Part shown: positions 61,780 through 64,000 of the stretch, one piece after another
Layout of the letters: every line of letters starts with the position of its first letter
How positions within the stretch are numbered: position 1 is the stretch's first letter
Assembly (NCBI RefSeq): GCF_021249345.1
Contig: NZ_CP089588.1
Coordinates: 1,674,001-1,738,000, forward strand
From: Halobacterium wangiae
GTDB lineage: Archaea > Halobacteriota > Halobacteria > Halobacteriales > Halobacteriaceae
DNA length: 64,000 bases
Direction: 5' to 3'
Notes under the pieces: model-generated
What the model was told of the DNA's origin: nothing
Database searches by the model: none
The model's input: only the letters and a program-made list of their open reading frames with translations
Program-made: the position numbers and the translations under genes

Positions 61780-62801
61780 TCTGCATCACCTTCGTGCCAC
61801 ACCCGCGGGTCGAAGAACCCGTAGAGGATGTCCACCGCGAAGTTCACGATCAGGAACGCCGCCCCGACGACGAGCGTCACACCGACCATGGCGTTGATGT
61901 CCTTCTGGAGGATGGCCTCGACGCCGTACGACGCCATCCCCGGCCACGAGAACACGATCTCGACGACGAACGCGGAGCCCAGCAGGAAGCCGTAGTCCAG
62001 TCCGATGATGGTGAGCGTCGACGCGAACGACTTCCGGAGCACGTACTTGTACGCGATGAGCCGGTTCGGGATGCCGTGCGTGCGGAGTCCCTCGACGTAG
62101 TCCTTGTCGTACTCCTCGATGAAGCTCGAGCGGGTCATCCGTGCGATGTCCGCTATCGGTGCGAGCGACAGGGTGATCGCGGGCAGCAGCAGGTGCTGGG
62201 CGGCACTCACGAACGCCGCACCGTTCGCCGCGAGCAGGCTGTCGACGAGCAGCAGTCCCGTCGTCTCGACGGGCATCGGACTGACGTCGCCGATGCGACC
62301 CGTCGCCGGCAGCAGCCCGAGCTGGAACGCGATGAGCAGCTGCAGCAGGATGCCTGCCCAGAACGGTGGCAGGGAGACGTTGAAGAACGAGAACAGCCGG
62401 CTGGCGTTGTCCGGCCACTTGTCCTTGTGCTGGCCCGCGACGACGCCCAGCGGCACGCCGACGCCGATCGCGATGAGCATGGCTAGCGTCGTCAGCTCGA
62501 AGGTCGCCGGGAAGTAGTCGAGCAGGTCGGTGGCGACGTTCCGCTCGGAGATGAGGGACTGACCGAGGTCGCCCTGCACGAGCCCGGCCATGTAGTCGAA
62601 GTACTGGACCCACAGCGGGTCGTTCAGCCCCATCTGCTCGCGGAGCCGCTGGACGGCCTCGTCGGTCGCACGCGGGCCGAGTGCGAGCCTGGCTGGCCGC
62701 CCCGGAATCACGCGGGCGAGTGTGAAGATGAGCACCGACAGCCCGACGAACATCGGGATGGTCGACAGCCCGCGTTTGATCAGGTAGTCTCTGTAGCCCA
62801 T
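61776..62801 (-). CDS. Peptide-type ABC transporter permease (DppB-like)
   Basis: A 341-residue permease with six membrane segments. FVGLSVLIFTLARVIPGRPA and the N-terminal MGYRDYLIKRGLSTIPMFVG are typical of DppB. RMTRSSFIEEYDKDYVEGLR and the loop GIPNRLIAYKYVLRKSF (EAA-like) face the ATPases. It begins eight bases after the substrate-binding protein gene. Confidence 0.92.
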   Translation of the reverse strand: MGYRDYLIKRGLSTIPMFVGLSVLIFTLARVIPGRPARLALGPRATDEAVQRLREQMGLNDPLWVQYFDYMAGLVQGDLGQSLISERNVATDLLDYFPATFELTTLAMLIAIGVGVPLGVVAGQHKDKWPDNASRLFSFFNVSLPPFWAGILLQLLIAFQLGLLPATGRIGDVSPMPVETTGLLLVDSLLAANGAAFVSAAQHLLLPAITLSLAPIADIARMTRSSFIEEYDKDYVEGLRTHGIPNRLIAYKYVLRKSFASTLTIIGLDYGFLLGSAFVVEIVFSWPGMASYGVEAILQKDINAMVGVTLVVGAAFLIVNFAVDILYGFFDPRVWHEGDAE

Positions 62802-62809
62802 ACGGCGGT

Positions 62810-64000
62810 TCAGCCCTGGTGGTAGCGGTGGAAGGTCTGGCGGTAGCCCGTGATGCCGTTGTCCTTGAACCCCTGGACGTCGGTGCCGATCGCGTTACGG
62901 GTCGCCTGGTTCATCACGAACAGCGCGGGGGCGTCCTCGGCGATGAGTCGCTGGGCCTCCTCGTAGATGGGGATGCGTTCCTCCTGGGTGACCGTCTGGC
63001 GACCCTGGGTGAGGAGTTGGTCGACCTCGTCGTTCTGGTACCACGCGGCGCTGGTCCAGGAGCCGTGGGAGTCACTGTGCCACGCGGGGTAGAGGAACGT
63101 GTCCGGGTCAGCGTAGCTGAAGGACAGGTAGATCGCGAGCATGTCCGGCGTGGACTCCTGGCTCGAGGCCATCTCGGTGATCTTCGACCACGGAGCCTTC
63201 TCGACGGTCAGCGACCCGCCGAGTTCCTGGAGGTTCGACTGGAGCAACAGTCCCATGTTCTGCTCGACGGTGAGCCCGGAGACGTACGTGTAGTTCAGGT
63301 CCAGGTCGCTCGCCGAGTAGTCGGACTGGTCGAGTTCGGCCTGGGCCGCCTCGAGGTCCTTGCCGTACGTCGGGAGGTCCTCGGTGTGGCTCCACATCGC
63401 GTCCGGGAGCGGTCCCCTGAGGTGGTCGGAGTCGCCCGCCATGACGTCGTTGAGCGCGGCCTCGTAGTCGAAGGCGTACGAGATGGCGCGCCGGACGTGG
63501 ACGTCGTCGAGTGGCTCCCGCTGGGTGTGCATGTAGACGTAGAACGGGTTGAACGTCGCCTTCGCGTGCACCCGGACGCCGTCGGAGCCCGCGAGGTCGT
63601 TGTACGTCTGGAGCGGGAGCCACTGGTCGGACATCTGGGCGCCCTCGCGCATGCGGCCCGCCGCGGTCGCGGCCTCCTGGACCATCTCCGTCGTGACGAC
63701 CTCGTAGCCGTCGCCGTCGTGGGGGAACGTTCCCCACCAGTCGTCGTTGCTCTCGATGACGATCTCCCGCTTGCGGTCGCGCTTCGTCAGCTCGTAGGGG
63801 CCACTCCCGGCGTCGTTGTCCTCGAGCCACGCGGTGCCGTAGTCGCCGTTGTCGCCGTACTGGCCGTCGCTGTTGGTGTTGGCCTCGATCTGGTCCTGGT
63901 TGACGATGTAGAGGAACGGCAGCGTGTAGAGGAACGGTGCGAACACGTCGTTCGTGGTCATCTTCACCGTGGTTTCGTCGACGACTTCGACGTTCTCCGG
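62810..64000 (-). CDS. Peptide-type ABC transporter substrate-binding protein, cut by the window end
   Basis: The N-terminus lies past base 64000. The visible 397 residues have the DppA-type fold: GSGPYELTKRDRKREIVIES and VRRAISYAFDYEAALNDVMA are signature blocks. The C-terminus is DVQGFKDNGITGYRQTFHR. In haloarchaea it would be a lipoprotein with a Tat signal, which cannot be seen here. First gene of the visible transporter set, so it probably decides which substrate enters. Confidence 0.9.
   Translation of the reverse strand, partial: PENVEVVDETTVKMTTNDVFAPFLYTLPFLYIVNQDQIEANTNSDGQYGDNGDYGTAWLEDNDAGSGPYELTKRDRKREIVIESNDDWWGTFPHDGDGYEVVTTEMVQEAATAAGRMREGAQMSDQWLPLQTYNDLAGSDGVRVHAKATFNPFYVYMHTQREPLDDVHVRRAISYAFDYEAALNDVMAGDSDHLRGPLPDAMWSHTEDLPTYGKDLEAAQAELDQSDYSASDLDLNYTYVSGLTVEQNMGLLLQSNLQELGGSLTVEKAPWSKITEMASSQESTPDMLAIYLSFSYADPDTFLYPAWHSDSHGSWTSAAWYQNDEVDQLLTQGRQTVTQEERIPIYEEAQRLIAEDAPALFVMNQATRNAIGTDVQGFKDNGITGYRQTFHRYHQG

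Noticed and set aside
1-64000. CRISPR arrays, transposase genes or complete insertion sequences
   Set aside because: No regularly spaced repeats and no DDE, HUH or integrase-type proteins were recognised on either strand.

Overview
The window is chromosomal DNA from a haloarchaeon (class Halobacteria). The evidence is high GC, strongly acidic proteins, the archaeal split RNA polymerase genes (rpoH, B'', B', A', A''), archaeal-type EF-1alpha and EF-2, archaeal SepF, archaeosortase A, HalOD1 and TrmB regulators, and many leaderless promoters with a TATA element about 27 bases before the start codon. The genus cannot be fixed from the sequence alone.

Layout. 1-5.5 kb: small haloarchaeal conserved proteins and a sulfur-handling operon (YeeE/YedE transporter, TusA-like carrier, rhodanese) followed by sepF. 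5.6-8 kb: an RNase R-type exonuclease and a matrixin-like lipoprotein. 8.1-26.2 kb: the information-processing core, read on the minus strand as tRNA-Asp (plus strand) / rpoH-rpoB''-rpoB'-rpoA'-rpoA''-nusA / rpsL-rpsG / aEF-2 / tuf-rpsJ-tRNA-Ala. It is interrupted by a PQQ-type sugar dehydrogenase with a DUF5781 protein, and by a homoserine dehydrogenase-ACT pair. 26-34 kb: a RimK-like ligase, Hsp20, type II GAPDH, membrane proteins, an aminopeptidase, a zinc-finger protein and a trio of methyltransferases (two PIMT-like). 34-36.3 kb: a deletion scar that leaves an orphan PGF-CTERM tail, then the archaeosortase gene that would process such tails, then uL16. 36.5-45.8 kb: metabolic and housekeeping singletons (ATP-grasp ligase, LLM flavin monooxygenase, HerA-like ATPase, aldo/keto reductase, cold-shock protein, HAD hydrolase, sulfatase-like protein).

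46-52 kb is a looser accessory region. It has three free-standing HalOD1 proteins, two small DUF7344-type winged-helix proteins, a TrmB regulator, a type IV pilin, tRNA-Phe with a nearby fragment of itself, and several palindromic promoter elements. 52-64 kb holds a haloacid dehalogenase-type hydrolase, an Lrp regulator and a cluster for uptake and ring opening of a hydantoin- or oxoproline-like substrate: a peptide-type ABC transporter (five genes, the last cut by the window end) feeding hyuA-hyuB-cupin.

The strongest unexplained signals are: (1) the whole spacer between nusA and rpsL is one imperfect 375-bp palindrome with nested hairpins; (2) an orphan PGF-CTERM sorting tail and a beheaded Ig-like membrane protein meet head to head just upstream of artA, as a single deletion between divergent genes would leave them; (3) a perfect 22-bp palindrome of DtxR-like form covers the promoter of the sugar dehydrogenase; (4) two genes are preceded by leaderless upstream ORFs whose stop codons overlap the main start codon; (5) there is an anticodon-arm fragment of tRNA-Phe beside the intact gene.
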